Positions 36,465 to 45,884 of a stretch of 64,000 bases of DNA are shown one piece after another. Each line of letters opens with the position of its first letter. Positions within the stretch are counted from its first letter, which is position 1. Below the pieces are notes generated by a model. It did no database searches. It was not told the origin of the DNA and worked only from the letters and a program-made list of their open reading frames with translations. Origin of the DNA: CBDCWQ01 sp965223435 (GTDB lineage: Bacteria; Myxococcota; Kuafuiibacteriia; Kuafuiibacteriales; Kuafuiibacteriaceae). The DNA lies in the NCBI GenBank assembly GCA_965223435.1, contig CBDCWQ010000020.1, positions 930,001-994,000 of the forward strand, written 5' to 3'. Both the position numbers and the translations under genes were made by a program.

Positions 36465-37601
36465 TTAGTCTTCGGTGCCAGGCACGGGGGGCTCGATGAA
36501 CTTGATGTCATCGAGTTCGATGCCGCCTTGACCGAGCGACTCAACTTTGATTGCGACGGTGCCGGTGTCTAGGCGGTTGAAGGGACACCTGAAGTTGGCG
36601 GACTGGAAAAAAACGAATGGAACCTCTACGGTTCTCCATTCGGTCGTTGCAAACACCGAAAACGACGTGAATCGATTGAATGTTCCTAAGCAAGAATCCG
36701 GCTCGGCACTTCGGAGTTCGACGCGGAGCCGCTCGCCTCCGTTTTGGCCTCTGACCCTAAATTCGACACCCAGCATCGACTGCAAGTTCCGTGTCGGGGG
36801 CAAGGCGAGGGGGAAAAAATAAGCGGCAAAAGCGGTGCAGGCGCCGGCTGGATCACGAAGGTTGTAGTTCAGCCGCAAGAAGGCCTCAGTATCGCCCTCT
36901 GCTTCGAAGGCACGCTCGACTGAACCAGTGCTTGTTCCTAAGCAAGTGGCGTCGTCGCTGTCGAGGGCAAGGCCGTTTTGGTTGCGATCGTCGGTCCCCG
37001 CTCCCGAGGCGTTGCGGAGGATATCTTTTTGAAAGTTGGATACCATGGGCCAGACCCCATTGTGTCCAAGCCCGGTGACGATGGTGATAGAGCCGCTGCC
37101 GGTGGCGCCGCTTTCGTCTGTGGCCGTCACGGTGATGGCGCACGAAGATTCGGCCTCGCTGTCGAGCGTGAATTGCGGTGACGCCGCACTCGGATCGTCG
37201 AAACGCCCATCGCACGCGGCGGACCACGCGTACAACAAGCTGTTGCCGTCGTCGTCGACCACCGCTTCAAGGGTTGTCGACTCCCCAAATCGGATGTGGC
37301 TTGGTGTCGCTCTGACATCCTGAACTTCTGGGAGGGTATTGAAGTCGACTTCGATCTCCACACCGGTGACGGTCACCGGCGGATCCTCGTCGCCGCAGGC
37401 CGCGCCCAGGAGGGCGCCCAACGGAATAAGAGCGGTCGACAAGAACGCCCCGGTCCGGGTCGAAGCGCTCCGTGGCCTTGAGCCCTCTGGTGCCTGCTTT
37501 GGATACGCGCTTTGGGCTCCTCGGGTTTGGCTTGGCCGAGCACACGGTGTCGAACCGATGCGTTTTTGCTCAAAGCCATCCTTGCTGAATCGGTGTCTCA
37601 C
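36465..37601 (-). CDS. lipoprotein with Ig-like and carbohydrate-binding-like domains
   Basis: A 378-residue lipoprotein. The start chosen is GTG 37601, with AGGAG eight bases before it; the frame is open further but would run into the preceding gene. The n-region is very long (about 50 residues) before the lipobox LLGAAC. An Ig/PKD-like part (VRATPSHIRFGESTTLEAVV) precedes a C-terminal beta-sandwich that resembles CBM11/CIA30-type modules (GVEFRVRGQNGGERLRVELR, ending LDDIKFIEP). The same layout is found in the gene upstream, which lies 127 bases away on the same strand, so these are probably tandem paralogs. Confidence 0.75.
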   Translation of the reverse strand: MRHRFSKDGFEQKRIGSTPCARPSQTRGAQSAYPKQAPEGSRPRSASTRTGAFLSTALIPLGALLGAACGDEDPPVTVTGVEIEVDFNTLPEVQDVRATPSHIRFGESTTLEAVVDDDGNSLLYAWSAACDGRFDDPSAASPQFTLDSEAESSCAITVTATDESGATGSGSITIVTGLGHNGVWPMVSNFQKDILRNASGAGTDDRNQNGLALDSDDATCLGTSTGSVERAFEAEGDTEAFLRLNYNLRDPAGACTAFAAYFFPLALPPTRNLQSMLGVEFRVRGQNGGERLRVELRSAEPDSCLGTFNRFTSFSVFATTEWRTVEVPFVFFQSANFRCPFNRLDTGTVAIKVESLGQGGIELDDIKFIEPPVPGTED

Positions 37602-37728
37602 GATGGTTCTCCTACTCGGGGTCGGTCTCATGAAAAAGCGCTTACAACCCATTGACGTGGAAGAAAAGCGCTCGGCGGGAGGCGCGTTGTCCCCTGGCTT
37701 TGGGGCCAGGGGACAGCTCACCTCGGGT

Positions 37729-39405
37729 TCAGCGGATGAACTCGATGTTGTCGAGTCCGAGTGTGCCGCTTCCAATACCCTCAACTTTGAAGCTGAGGCT
37801 TCCCACCTTCGTGATGTCGAAGGTGGTGCCATCGCAGGTTGGCCCGTTTTCGAACGCCGAGAATGGAATCGTGACCTCTTGCCAGCTGTCGCTGGCGGTT
37901 TGAACAATGGAACCGATGCTCTTGCAGTCCTCGTTGTTGTCGGCGGTGCGAACTTCAACCTCGTAGTCGATGTCACCACCACCCAGGCTGCGGACGTCGA
38001 AGCGAACGTTCCGGTAGCGGCTCAAGTCTTGAGCCAGGTCCAGCTGAAGCGGAAAGAACACCGAGGCGAATTCGACGCAGTCGTCGTTGGGGTTGTCTTG
38101 AATGTCGAAGTTGAAGCCCATGATGCGAGAGCCGTTGGAGCTGTCGTCCATGAGGTGACGAATCCGAGCCTCGGTCGCCGCGTCGGTGCGGCATCCGGCC
38201 TCTTGTCCGTCGTGGGCGATGCCGTTGGGGGTGCCACCGAGCTCTTCGCTGCCTCCAGCGCCTGCGGAGTTCGAGGTCGCGTTCTGCTCGAAGTTAGAAA
38301 GGAGCGGGAAGATGCCGTTGCTGGAGGCGCCCTGGGAGAGAACCACCGTGGCACGGTTGCTTCCGCCGCGACCATCGCTGATGTTGGCGGTCAACACGCA
38401 TGGGCCACCGGCGAGCGGAGCATCTGGGCTTTCAAGCGTGAAGGTGATTTCGGTGCCTTCATCGTCACGATCGCCGTTTCCGTTGGAGAAGGTGCCGACA
38501 CAAAGGCGGGGGTTAAGGTCGTTGTCGGCCGGGCCGTTCGGATCATCGCGTCCGGTGTCGTTCACCCAGGTCACGGTCAGAGGGTCACCTTCGGGATCGG
38601 TGACAAAGACCTGAAGAACAGCGGACTCTCCAACCTCAAGATGCCAGTCGCTGGCCGCAAAAGGTACAGCCTCGAACTCGGGCCACCCGTTGATGTCGAT
38701 GTCGATTTCGGCGTCGCCGATGAGCTCGCTGCCGACCAGCACCGAAACGGTGACACCGTCGCGGGCACCGCGGCCGTCGTCGACCACCAAGGTGACGGGG
38801 AAGCTTTCGCCCTGGGGATCAACATTGGTCGGGGCGGTGAAGGTGGCGCGGGTCGGGTCATTGGGGTCTTGGGTGATGGTGGCCCCCCCGCTCGACGTCC
38901 AGGTGAAGGTGATGGGGTCGCTGTCGTCATCGTGGGCGGCGGCCACCATTTCGATGGTGCCCCCGGGGGTGGTGAAAGTCTGGGAGAGAATCAGGGCATC
39001 GATGACCGGTGCCCGGTTCTGAAAGGGAACCACGGTGCTGTCTACCTGCTGGAGGAAAATGACCAGCGTCGATGTCTCGCCCGCGGTGATCACCGTGGAG
39101 CCCGTTCCGGAAAAGATCACGGTGCCGTCGCCATCGGCCGCTTCGGCCTCGAAGGTGACCAGGCCGATCGGCAGGTCATCGATGGGATCGTTGGGGTCGG
39201 TGACCCACTGGCCTTGCACGTTTCGAATGAGCTCGTGGGTGGACCCGGGCGGCGTTGCCGTGACCCGCACCGTGGCGATGTCTGATGCGGAAAGGGCGTC
39301 GGCGGACACGACCAAGTTCGCGCCTCCGGTTTCCGATGTGCAGGCGACAGCAAGGGCTGCAAGGCCGCAGGCGATGCCAAACTTGATGGTTGATGTGTCC
39401 TTCAT
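37729..39405 (-). CDS. lipoprotein with Ig-like domains and CBM-like C-terminus
   Basis: A 558-residue lipoprotein; signal MKDTSTIKFGIACGLAALAV ends at lipobox Cys-22. Several PKD/Ig-like repeats follow, marked by AAAHDDDSDPITFTWTSSGG and QVFVTDPEGDPLTVTW, then a CBM11/CIA30-like module (RYRNVRFDVRSLGGGDIDYE, ending LDNIEFIR). The segment GIFPLLSNFEQNATSNSAGAG corresponds to GVWPMVSNFQKDI in the downstream paralog. A surface or polysaccharide-binding role is likely but unproven. Confidence 0.8.
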   Translation of the reverse strand: MKDTSTIKFGIACGLAALAVACTSETGGANLVVSADALSASDIATVRVTATPPGSTHELIRNVQGQWVTDPNDPIDDLPIGLVTFEAEAADGDGTVIFSGTGSTVITAGETSTLVIFLQQVDSTVVPFQNRAPVIDALILSQTFTTPGGTIEMVAAAHDDDSDPITFTWTSSGGATITQDPNDPTRATFTAPTNVDPQGESFPVTLVVDDGRGARDGVTVSVLVGSELIGDAEIDIDINGWPEFEAVPFAASDWHLEVGESAVLQVFVTDPEGDPLTVTWVNDTGRDDPNGPADNDLNPRLCVGTFSNGNGDRDDEGTEITFTLESPDAPLAGGPCVLTANISDGRGGSNRATVVLSQGASSNGIFPLLSNFEQNATSNSAGAGGSEELGGTPNGIAHDGQEAGCRTDAATEARIRHLMDDSSNGSRIMGFNFDIQDNPNDDCVEFASVFFPLQLDLAQDLSRYRNVRFDVRSLGGGDIDYEVEVRTADNNEDCKSIGSIVQTASDSWQEVTIPFSAFENGPTCDGTTFDITKVGSLSFKVEGIGSGTLGLDNIEFIR

Positions 39406-39503
39406 GGTTCTACTCCACTCCTGGAGGCTTCCGTGCCTCCGCGTCGACGTTGTCGAGTGGGCAAGTCGCCGCCCCGAAACGCCCCAAATTCAATTGGGCT
39501 TCG

Positions 39504-39647
39504 TCAAAAAAAATTACGAATTTCACGCTCAACGACCGATAGACTGCGACAACACCCGATGCGGTTTACACCCCGGGCGTTCGCATCTTGTATTGCGTTA
39601 AGCGTGGTCTCGGACGGGATGCGTTGTTTCCTTGACGTGTACTGCAA
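39504..39647 (-). pseudogene. RelB-like antitoxin fragment
   Basis: From TTG 39647 the frame reads LQYTSRKQRIPSETTLNAI then QDANARG. This resembles the N-terminal half of short type II antitoxins (RelB/RHH-like: a KxRIPSxETLxAIxDAxxG pattern) that I know from memory. After ARG the similarity stops and the frame ends with an unrelated RNFF tail, so the C-terminal toxin-binding half is lost. No toxin gene is nearby. The match is short, and the call is tentative. Confidence 0.4.
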
Positions 39648-39807
39648 GGATCTGCTGTGTCGCTCCCGCCTCAAGTTCCCTCCTATGGGTGTTCCTAACC
39701 CACATGTTTCCATCCCGCCTGCGTAAGCAGGGGGGTAGGACATAGGGGTTATTTGAAAGTTTCTCTCTTACACTGTCAACCGCGGACTGCGCTTCACGGG
39801 GTTCACC

Positions 39808-39824
39808 CCGGGCCGTAGGCCCGG
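39808..39824. repeat. strong 7-bp hairpin
   Basis: CCGGGCC (39808-39814), loop GTA, GGCCCGG (39818-39824). It is followed on the plus strand by TTTCTGG, so weak terminator activity is possible; it may also be a remnant of a repeat unit. Confidence 0.4.
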
Positions 39825-40097
39825 TTTCTGGTCTTCACATTGGGTTTGTCGTGGCCCGTGATCTCGAGTCAACACAGGCACTTCCGGCATGGCCTTGCCG
39901 TTCTGAAAGGGCGGCAAAAAAAGTGCATGGCCATTTGCCGCTATGCGCCAATTTCATCCCGGAGCCGAGCCGGCTTTCGGGCTGTGCGTGAGCGGGGGGG
40001 GGCACGGGGGGCGAGGATGAAGCCTACACCCCGATCCAGGGCGTTGTGTGATACAGCGCACCGCAAGTCGTGCGAAGCCTAAAGGGGAACCCAAGAC

Positions 40098-41885
40098 ATG
40101 GAGGATAAGCAGCAGAGGAGGCGACGGCGTAGGGGGGGGCCGAGCAAGGGCAAAAAAGGGAATGCCCGCGCCGAAGGAAAACCGGGGTCCCGCGGCCCGA
40201 AGAAACCACGAGAGACCTCTCAAAAACGCGTTTTGCCCCTGATCGAACCCAAGCGGCTCGATCTGAGCCTTTCGACGACCATACCGCTGTCGGCCGACGA
40301 GCAGGCGGAGATGAAAACCCACATTGCGTTTCTGAGGCGTTACAAAGCGGCGCTTCGGCTTTCGCTGAACGCTGCCGAGGACCTTTTGGTGAACGGTGTG
40401 CGCGAACCCAGCGACCGGGGTCTGTGTAAACACCTGTTGTCCAAAGTGAACAAAAAGGCGGTGGCGCAAGCGTTGGCCCGTGAACCCCTCCACAGCGACC
40501 TCGATTTGCGCGCAGAGTTCCTTGCCGGAATTGTTCGCCTCAATCCCGAGGTGCCGATGCTGCTTTCGTATCTCGAGACCTTGTCTCAGGGGACCGAAAA
40601 GCGGGGGGCGGCGCGCGCTTTTTCGTTGACGGTTGATCGCATCGATTTCGCGGAACTGTCGTCGGCCCAGTTCGGCCGCTTGCTCGACGTGCTCGCCAGA
40701 ACCTTCGAGGGGCCGCATTGGGTTCAAGCGCTGTTCGGCTTGTTTGAAAATGAACACTTTGACAAGGCCCTTCGATGCCATCGGTCAAGCCTTACGGGTG
40801 CGCATGCCGAAACCGTTCTTCCGCTTGCCTTGGCCTACGACACGGTGGTTCGCGGCGCGCCGCTCCCCGAAGACGAATCCGGACGGCATGAGCTATTGCG
40901 GGGCATGAAGGCGTGGCTGTCCGCGCCGACGAGCGTGTTGATTGACCACCCAGAGAAGGTCCGTATTCGTCTGGCGGAGTTTGGGCTTCGGGCGCGGGAC
41001 CTCGAAGGCCCGGTGAATATTCCCCGGGCGCTTATCGACAGCATTCCCCGCCAAGACCCGGAGTACCCGCGCCTGGGTCTGTTGTTTGCCGAGGCACAGC
41101 TCGCTCAGGGCCGCGAGACCCAGGCGGCGGCCCTTTTGAAGCAAATCGTCCAAAGTCACCCGAAGCGAACCAGAGCGGTTCGTCTCCTGGAGGGTCTGGC
41201 GTGGCCTAAATCCGGTCGGGTGACGATCATGCCACCCGAGGCGCAGTCCCAGAACCCGGCCGAACGCGGTTTTTTGCTGGCCCGAGGGTTCTGGCTGGAC
41301 GGTGCTTCGTTTGTGTGGGTCAAAACCACGGGCCCCGAGGGGCGTGCCCGGCTTCTTGAAGAGGGTGAAATTCAGCGAACCCTCCACTTCCCAGGGATGC
41401 TGCCTGCGCTTGCGGTCGGGCCGGCTGGCTCGGGCGACGAGGGGGCCTTTGTGGCCATCTTGGGTGAGGGGTGGCCGCTTCTTCGTTCTTTGGTGCGACT
41501 GTCGGCGCTCGACGCGGTGTCGCTCGGTTATGAGGGCTTGAAGATTCTCCACGCCCTCGCAGGCCTGGGTTTCGAGCTTCCCGATGCTGAACCCACGCGC
41601 TTTGTGGGCGTTCGCGGCCGTCCATGCACCCTCAAGCTGGCCGATATGGGCGGCATCCAACCCCAAAAGCCCAAAGAAGCGGCGATCGCCCACGGGGTGC
41701 TCGCGGTCTCGTGGGTCAAGCGCGTCCTCAGCGAAAACCCGCTCGAAGCCGGCGGTGAACTCCGTCAAGATCTGCCCTTGGTCCTTCGGGCGCGGCTTCG
41801 GGGCCACAGCCCCCTTCCCCTGTTGGCACACGCCTTGGCGCGGTTCCTCGCAGAGCACCACGGTCCCAAAGCCAGGTCCTCCTAA
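40098..41885 (+). CDS. uncharacterised protein with degenerate kinase-like C-terminal domain
   Basis: A 595-residue protein. The first 45 residues are basic and disordered (RRRRRRGGPSKGKKGNAR). A mainly helical, TPR-like middle (about 60-360) is followed by a domain with kinase-like features: FVWVKTT (lysine as in VAIK), an EEGEIQRTL helix, a GLKILHALAGLGFELPDAEP segment in the catalytic-loop position, and KLADMGG in place of DFG. Catalytic HRD and N residues are not convincing, so a pseudokinase is the best guess. ATG 40098 has AAGGGGA 12 bases before. It lies just upstream of mrfAB on the same strand, 34 bases before the mrfA start. Confidence 0.7.
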   Translation: MEDKQQRRRRRRGGPSKGKKGNARAEGKPGSRGPKKPRETSQKRVLPLIEPKRLDLSLSTTIPLSADEQAEMKTHIAFLRRYKAALRLSLNAAEDLLVNGVREPSDRGLCKHLLSKVNKKAVAQALAREPLHSDLDLRAEFLAGIVRLNPEVPMLLSYLETLSQGTEKRGAARAFSLTVDRIDFAELSSAQFGRLLDVLARTFEGPHWVQALFGLFENEHFDKALRCHRSSLTGAHAETVLPLALAYDTVVRGAPLPEDESGRHELLRGMKAWLSAPTSVLIDHPEKVRIRLAEFGLRARDLEGPVNIPRALIDSIPRQDPEYPRLGLLFAEAQLAQGRETQAAALLKQIVQSHPKRTRAVRLLEGLAWPKSGRVTIMPPEAQSQNPAERGFLLARGFWLDGASFVWVKTTGPEGRARLLEEGEIQRTLHFPGMLPALAVGPAGSGDEGAFVAILGEGWPLLRSLVRLSALDAVSLGYEGLKILHALAGLGFELPDAEPTRFVGVRGRPCTLKLADMGGIQPQKPKEAAIAHGVLAVSWVKRVLSENPLEAGGELRQDLPLVLRARLRGHSPLPLLAHALARFLAEHHGPKARSS

Positions 41886-41919
41886 GCCAAACGCGCATTC
41901 TTGCATTGTTTCGGTGAAC

Positions 41920-44490
41920 ATGCGTACAGTCCGCGCCGGCATGAAATCGCCCGACCGGTCAGGCCCTTTGGGGGCCGAGCCTCGCTTAGGGGCGCTGGCC
42001 AGAGCCGCGCCGCCCTGGACCAGGCCTCAGGGACTTTGTCAGGTGGTGAACGCCTGGAGGGCGCGCCAAGCGCGCTGGCGTTCGGTGGTCCTGGAGGAGG
42101 TGCTCGAACGGGAGGCCGGCGATACGTTGCCCATCCCCGAGACGCTGGCCCCGCCCATTCGCCGCGCGCTTTTCGCCCGGGGCATGGCGCGTCTTTACCG
42201 CCATCAGGCGGAAGCCTTGGCCCGTACCGCCGATGGCCAGCATGTGGTGGTGGCGACCCCGACCGCGTCCGGAAAAAGCCTTTGTTATCATCTCCCGGTT
42301 TTAAACGCCCTTCACTTTTCTCCCGGTTCTCGTGCGCTTTATGTGTTCCCAACCAAGGCTCTGGCCCGGGACCAAGAGGCCTCCCTTCGGCGCCTCATGG
42401 ATGACGCCAAGCTTGGTTTTGGGGTCGTCACCTACGATGGGGATACGCCCAGGGACGCGCGCAAGCGGGCCAAGGAAGACAGTGGGGTGCTCATCACCAA
42501 CCCCGATATGCTGCATACGTCCATTCTGCCGCATCATCCGCGATGGGCCCGTTTCTTTTCTCACCTTCGGTACGTGGTCATCGACGAGCTCCACACGTAC
42601 CGCGGCGTGTTTGGATCGCATCTGTCCAACGTTCTCAGGCGCCTGGATCGGGTGGCACGATTTCACGGGGCGCGTCCGCAGTTTGTGTTTTCGTCGGCGA
42701 CGATCGGAAATCCCAAAGAGCATGCAGAGAACCTCCTTCGCAAAGAGGTCCATCTCATCGACCGAAGCGGGGCGCCGCGTGGTCCCCGTAGGGTGCTGGT
42801 GTACAACCCGCCGATCGTCAATCGAGAACTGGGCATCCGGCAAAGTGCGCTCAAGGCGTCGGTTTCTTTGGCCAGCGATCTGGTCTTGGCGGGGGTGCCC
42901 ACCTTGGTTTTTGGCCAGTCGCGCAACCAGGTTGAGGTGATGCTGAAGTATCTGCGTGATCGCCTGCGCAAAGAGTCGCTTGCGCCCGATGCCGTGTATG
43001 GGTACCGGGGTGGTTACTTGCCGAAGACCCGTCGGCACATCGAGCTTGGTCTTCGTGAGGGGCGCATTCGTTGTGTGGTGGCGACCAACGCCCTGGAGCT
43101 GGGCATCGACATTGGGTCCATGGATGCCGTGGTTTGTTTAGGCTATCCGGGCACCATGGCGGGGCTTTGGCAGCGCTTCGGGCGTGCGGGGCGTCGTGAC
43201 CAAGAAAGCTTGGCGCTGCTCGTGACGACCAGTCTTCCGGTCGACCAGTACCTGGCCCACGAGCCCACCCGCGTGACGGAGCCTTCGGTGGAGCATGCGC
43301 GTCTGGACTCCGCCAATCTAGAGATTCTCATCCAGCACCTGAAGTGTGCCGCTTTTGAGCTGCCCTTTGTTGAGGGTGAGGCCTTTGGTGATATTGACGC
43401 TGAGGCCGTGGCGTCGGCTCTCGGGTTTTTGGGGGAGCATCAAGTGGTGCGCCCGGTGACCGGTCGGGACGGAAAAAAAATCTACCATTGGTCGACCGAT
43501 GTCTATCCCGCAAACCAAGTGTCGCTTCGCACGATGGGTTGGGACAACTTTGCGATCATCGATGTGGCCAAGGACAAAACCATTGCCGAGATGGACTTTC
43601 GCTCCACGCATACCATGCTTCACGAGCAGGCCATCTATCAGCATGATGGCGCGCAGTATCAAGTGGAGCGTCTGGACTTCGACAACCACAAGGCTTTTGT
43701 GCGTTTGGTGAGACCTGACTACTACACCACGGCCATGACCCATACGCGGGTGTCGGTGTTGACGGAAGACCATACGGGCCGGGTCGACCTGGAGCGCGGT
43801 TTTGTGCTGCCGGTCGGTCTTGGAGATGTCAACGTGGTGGAAAAGGTTGTGGGCTTCAAGAAGATCAAGTTCCATACCCACGAAAACGTGGGCTATGGAG
43901 AGGTTGATCTCCCAGAGATGGAAAAGCCCACGACCGCGTTTTGGACGGTTGTGCCCATCGATCTTCTCGAGGTTGTGGATGCCCCTCCGTCGGTTCGGGT
44001 CGATGCGCTTTGGGGGTGGATGCGGGCTCTGCATGCCGTGGCCGCCCTCGGATTGATGATGGACCCCAAAGACTTGGGGTACACGGTGGTCACGGAACCT
44101 GGGCGCGGTCATCCCGCTTGGGTTTCGTCAAGTCCACCCCACGTCGCGCCCACCGGGGATTTGAGAGAACACGCACCGGTAAGCGGGCGTTTTGAACCCA
44201 CAATGGTTCTGTACGACATGGTGGCGGGGGGCGTCGGTTTGGCGCAGCGTTTGTACGAAGACCGTTTGCGGTTGTTTGAGTGTGCCTATCGATTGATCAA
44301 AAGGTGTCCATGTGAAGGCGGGTGCCCAAGTTGCATCGGCGCGTTTTTGCCCGGCGCGCTGTCCCGAGAGGATACGTCTCACCGGCTTTTGGCGCCCCTC
44401 CCCAAAGACATCGTTTTGCGGTGGGGTGATGCGTTGGGCCTCGGTCTGGCCTCTGAGCCGGAAGCAGGGGCCGAGGGGCCGCACGCATGA
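41920..44490 (+). CDS. mrfA: MrfA/YprA-type DEAD-family DNA helicase
   Basis: A protein of about 856 residues. Helicase motifs: I with K119 (ATPTASGKS), II as DELH (222-225), III FSSATIGNP, and VI QRFGRAGRR. The C-terminal DUF1998-type region carries the four-cysteine cluster CPCEGGCPSC (C796, C798, C802, C805). In Bacillus subtilis MrfA works with MrfB in a pathway that repairs mitomycin C adducts. The gene overlaps mrfB by four bases, preserving the pair. ATG 41920 and 41941 are both possible; neither has a clear ribosome site. The kinase-like gene immediately upstream could be part of the same transcript. Confidence 0.9.
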   Translation: MRTVRAGMKSPDRSGPLGAEPRLGALARAAPPWTRPQGLCQVVNAWRARQARWRSVVLEEVLEREAGDTLPIPETLAPPIRRALFARGMARLYRHQAEALARTADGQHVVVATPTASGKSLCYHLPVLNALHFSPGSRALYVFPTKALARDQEASLRRLMDDAKLGFGVVTYDGDTPRDARKRAKEDSGVLITNPDMLHTSILPHHPRWARFFSHLRYVVIDELHTYRGVFGSHLSNVLRRLDRVARFHGARPQFVFSSATIGNPKEHAENLLRKEVHLIDRSGAPRGPRRVLVYNPPIVNRELGIRQSALKASVSLASDLVLAGVPTLVFGQSRNQVEVMLKYLRDRLRKESLAPDAVYGYRGGYLPKTRRHIELGLREGRIRCVVATNALELGIDIGSMDAVVCLGYPGTMAGLWQRFGRAGRRDQESLALLVTTSLPVDQYLAHEPTRVTEPSVEHARLDSANLEILIQHLKCAAFELPFVEGEAFGDIDAEAVASALGFLGEHQVVRPVTGRDGKKIYHWSTDVYPANQVSLRTMGWDNFAIIDVAKDKTIAEMDFRSTHTMLHEQAIYQHDGAQYQVERLDFDNHKAFVRLVRPDYYTTAMTHTRVSVLTEDHTGRVDLERGFVLPVGLGDVNVVEKVVGFKKIKFHTHENVGYGEVDLPEMEKPTTAFWTVVPIDLLEVVDAPPSVRVDALWGWMRALHAVAALGLMMDPKDLGYTVVTEPGRGHPAWVSSSPPHVAPTGDLREHAPVSGRFEPTMVLYDMVAGGVGLAQRLYEDRLRLFECAYRLIKRCPCEGGCPSCIGAFLPGALSREDTSHRLLAPLPKDIVLRWGDALGLGLASEPEAGAEGPHA

Positions 44491-45884
44491 GTGACAAGGC
44501 CGTTGTCGATGGCGCCCTGAAAAAGCCGGCCAAAATTCAAGCCCTGAAGAACCTGATTCGCACCATGGAGTCACGGAGTCCGCCTCCGAGGGCCACCGGG
44601 CGTCCCCCCATGTCCGGGCGTGCTTTTGGGGGTTTTCAGGACGGCGTTTCGGGCCCTTCGGACGTGCGTGTCGAAGATGGCTTGGCGCACTCCGCACGGA
44701 CCGAAGGGCTTGGGACTCGACTTCTGCGGCACGAAACGCCCTTTGGGCCCGTATGCATGGCGCGGCAAGTCCTCGAACCCGACCACGTGCACGGAACGGT
44801 TCCTCTTTGGGAGGCCCGCCACATCAATCCCGATATCTTGCGTCAATGGATGAAAAAGGACCGAGGCGATGCCGGTGCGCCTCAACGCATCTTGTTTCTT
44901 GATACCGAAACCACGGGTTTGTCGCGGGGCGCGGGCACGATTCCGTTTTTGATTGGTTATGCCTGGTTCGAAGACGCGTCTTTGGTGGTTGAGCAGGTCC
45001 TGCTCGAAGATGTCCAAGACGAGGTGGCGATGCTGGAGCGGCTGCGGGCTCGACTCCAAAAAAGCGACCTCTTGGTCACCTACAACGGGAAGTGTTTTGA
45101 TAGCCCGATCCTCGCGAGCCGCTTTGTCCTCAACCGGCTGGGGGCTTGTCCTCCTTTGGCCCATCTCGATCTTTTGCACTACGTACGTCGGTTGTATCGC
45201 CGCCGGCTGGGCTCTGCCCGGCTCACCCATGTGGAGGACGCCCTTCTCGGTGTTCGGCGTGATGACGACGTGCCTGGCTATGAAATCCCCCTGATGTATT
45301 GGTCCTACCTCGATGCCAAGGACGTGTCTCAGTTGGCTCCGGTGGTCGAGCACAACCGGATCGACATCGTTTCATTGGTTGCGCTTTTTGGTCGCGTGAT
45401 ACATCGTTTTGATTCGATACAGGTGGAGGAGGCGCCAGAAGACCACCTCTGTTTTGGGAAACTTGCCTTTTCGCAAGGCGACTATGCGCGGGCGTACACT
45501 TTTTTTTCTGCGGCGGTTCAAGGTGAAAGACGGGTCTCGATGGAGGCCCATCGCTTTTTGGCGCGCCTTCATGTCAAAAACCGAGCCTTTGAGGCGGCGC
45601 GCGCCGAGCTTCACCACGCGCTCGAGTGTGCGGAGCGAGCCTGGATTCGAAGAGAGCTCCACCTCGCTTTGGCCAAGCTTTATGAACATCGCTTCAAGCG
45701 TTTTGATACGGCGTTTCATCACGCGCGCTGTGCGCTTGGGGCCGAGAGCGAAGAAGCGCACGCGCGAAGGCTTGTGCGTCTCAAGAAGCGCCAAGAAAGG
45801 GCGAAAGCATTACGGCCGGCTCCGCCTCCGATCGCTCCCCACCAAGATCCGAAGGGCGACCACGCCCGCCAAGGTGACCACTGA
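44487..45884 (+). CDS. mrfB: MrfB/YprB-type exonuclease with TPR region
   Basis: A 465-residue protein with an RNase H-like DEDD exonuclease domain (PF13482 type). The first motif is FLDTETTGLSRG (D139, E141); YNGKCFDSPIL and HNRIDIVSL complete the metal-binding set. Residues about 315-445 look like TPR repeats. MrfB is the putative nuclease partner of the MrfA helicase in B. subtilis. Translation is coupled to mrfA (ATGA overlap 44487-44490). The 3' end overlaps the convergent MFS gene by 75 bases, an unusually long antisense overlap. Confidence 0.88.
   Translation: MSDKAVVDGALKKPAKIQALKNLIRTMESRSPPPRATGRPPMSGRAFGGFQDGVSGPSDVRVEDGLAHSARTEGLGTRLLRHETPFGPVCMARQVLEPDHVHGTVPLWEARHINPDILRQWMKKDRGDAGAPQRILFLDTETTGLSRGAGTIPFLIGYAWFEDASLVVEQVLLEDVQDEVAMLERLRARLQKSDLLVTYNGKCFDSPILASRFVLNRLGACPPLAHLDLLHYVRRLYRRRLGSARLTHVEDALLGVRRDDDVPGYEIPLMYWSYLDAKDVSQLAPVVEHNRIDIVSLVALFGRVIHRFDSIQVEEAPEDHLCFGKLAFSQGDYARAYTFFSAAVQGERRVSMEAHRFLARLHVKNRAFEAARAELHHALECAERAWIRRELHLALAKLYEHRFKRFDTAFHHARCALGAESEEAHARRLVRLKKRQERAKALRPAPPPIAPHQDPKGDHARQGDH

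Larger units (their letters stand above)
39406..40097. other. 692-base intergenic region with antitoxin remnant and hairpins
   Basis: The gap contains a RelB-like antitoxin fragment (listed separately), a hairpin CCTGC/GCAGG around GTAA (39719-39732) and a strong stem CCGGGCC-gta-GGCCCGG (39808-39824). A run of A residues lies at about 39509-39516. I found no intact gene. Confidence 0.5.

Noticed and set aside
39433..39726. A 97-codon plus-strand frame in the 39.4-40.1 kb gap
   Set aside because: It is antisense to the RelB-like fragment and has no signal, motif or ribosome site.
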